From positions 1-30,120 of IMG/VR virus record IMGVR_UViG_3300021379_000029: a stretch of DNA of 30,120 nucleotides; one strand, written 5' to 3'. The DNA comes from a virus. The notes beneath the pieces are model-generated. The model had not been told where the DNA came from, did no database searches, and saw only the letters and a list, made by a program, of their open reading frames with translations. Both the position numbers and the translations under genes were made by a program. This document shows, piece by piece, positions 29,857-30,120 of the stretch (its first letter is position 1; the number at the start of each line of letters is the position of its first letter).

Positions 29857-30120
29857 TGGCTAGAGGTGACGCACTAAAACTGCTGCAAAAGACATGCGGG
29901 GTAACACCTGATGGCGCGTTTGGTCCTAATACAGCCCGTGCCATTGCAGAGCATTACGGATTGAACGCCAATCGTGGCGCACACTTGCTTGGACAGGCCG
30001 CGCACGAAAGCGGCAACTTTATGATCTCGGAAGAAAACCTAAACTACCGCGCAGAAACAATGTGCCGTGTGTGGCCTTCACGGTTTAAGTCAGAGGCAGA
30101 TGCAGAGCCGTATGCGCGTA
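29856..30120 (+). CDS. Endolysin, GH19 chitinase-like (partial)
   Basis: The first 88 residues are present; the gene runs past the window. It starts in a TAATG overlap with the holin gene. LQKTCGVTPDGAFGPNTARA resembles a short peptidoglycan-binding element fused at the front. GAHLLGQAAHESGNFMISEE, then NLNYRAETM, is the catalytic region of glycoside hydrolase family 19 lysozyme-like endolysins, with the expected acidic residues Glu51 and Glu59/60. It would hydrolyse cell-wall glycan during lysis. Confidence 0.88.
   Translation, partial: MARGDALKLLQKTCGVTPDGAFGPNTARAIAEHYGLNANRGAHLLGQAAHESGNFMISEENLNYRAETMCRVWPSRFKSEADAEPYAR

Noticed and set aside
1-30120. tRNA genes, CRISPR arrays, insertion sequences, integrase or attachment sites
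   Set aside because: None was seen by reading both strands. There are almost no intergenic gaps to hold them, though a tRNA or weak structure could be missed without software.

Overview
The window is a continuous stretch of a tailed double-stranded DNA phage genome. All of the roughly 50 supported genes lie on the + strand, packed end to end, mostly with 1-nt (TAATG/TGATG) or 4-nt (ATGA) stop/start overlaps. The clearest family matches are a large terminase (Walker A, Walker B and RNase H-like nuclease motifs), a P22-type portal, a Gln-rich scaffold, a major capsid protein of the SU10 type, an SU10/P22-type head-tail adaptor and a nozzle-like tail protein. I see no tape measure, sheath, tail-tube or integrase gene. 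This suggests a short-tailed (podovirus-like) phage, but the window is partial and lifestyle cannot be decided. The intermediate base composition by eye, the xDNGGPPLDD peptide common in alphaproteobacterial proteins, the GTA-type three-helix holin and the many marine-phage small proteins point to a marine alphaproteobacterial host. The host is an inference.

Layout. 1-60: edge of an upstream intrinsic terminator and a short leader. 61-1685: terminase small and large subunits. 1719-3664: a run of small Lys-rich or Cys-containing proteins and unrecognised structural candidates. 3651-6104: an 817-residue protein resembling the injected large polyvalent proteins. 6104-6718: head-tail adaptor. 6718-15713: a 9-kb receptor-binding region with fibre proteins, two separate sets of three tandem paralogues, tail-fibre chaperone-like proteins, a modular fibre/adhesin with a 'QLEVG...FEHRSYGDEL' hinge, and a glycine-rich tip protein. 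15710-18351: nozzle-like protein and an appendage protein. 18348-23035: a GNAT-like protein, three Gln/Ala/Gly-rich or large ejection-type proteins, and a virion lytic transglycosylase. 23045-27348: portal, small coiled coil, scaffold and major capsid protein, closed by a C(UACG)G hairpin. 27394-30120: two small head-region genes, then a lysis region with several small membrane proteins, an EF-hand membrane protein, a holin-like protein and a GH19-type endolysin cut off by the window end.

How the genes fit together. Terminase packages DNA through the portal into a procapsid built by scaffold and capsid protein. Adaptor and nozzle close the head and form the short tail. The fibre array sets host recognition, and the ejection proteins plus transglycosylase carry DNA across the envelope. 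The last genes release progeny. The gene order is unusual because portal, scaffold and capsid lie about 21 kb downstream of terminase, behind the tail and ejection genes. The parts most worth a second look are the polyvalent-like protein, the repeated stop/SD/start junctions that join fibre paralogues, the GC-rich hinge in the main fibre, the exact 10-residue Trp repeat, and the small Cys/Lys gene cluster. I found no tRNA, CRISPR array or transposon, and no stretch over 300 bases lacks a gene.
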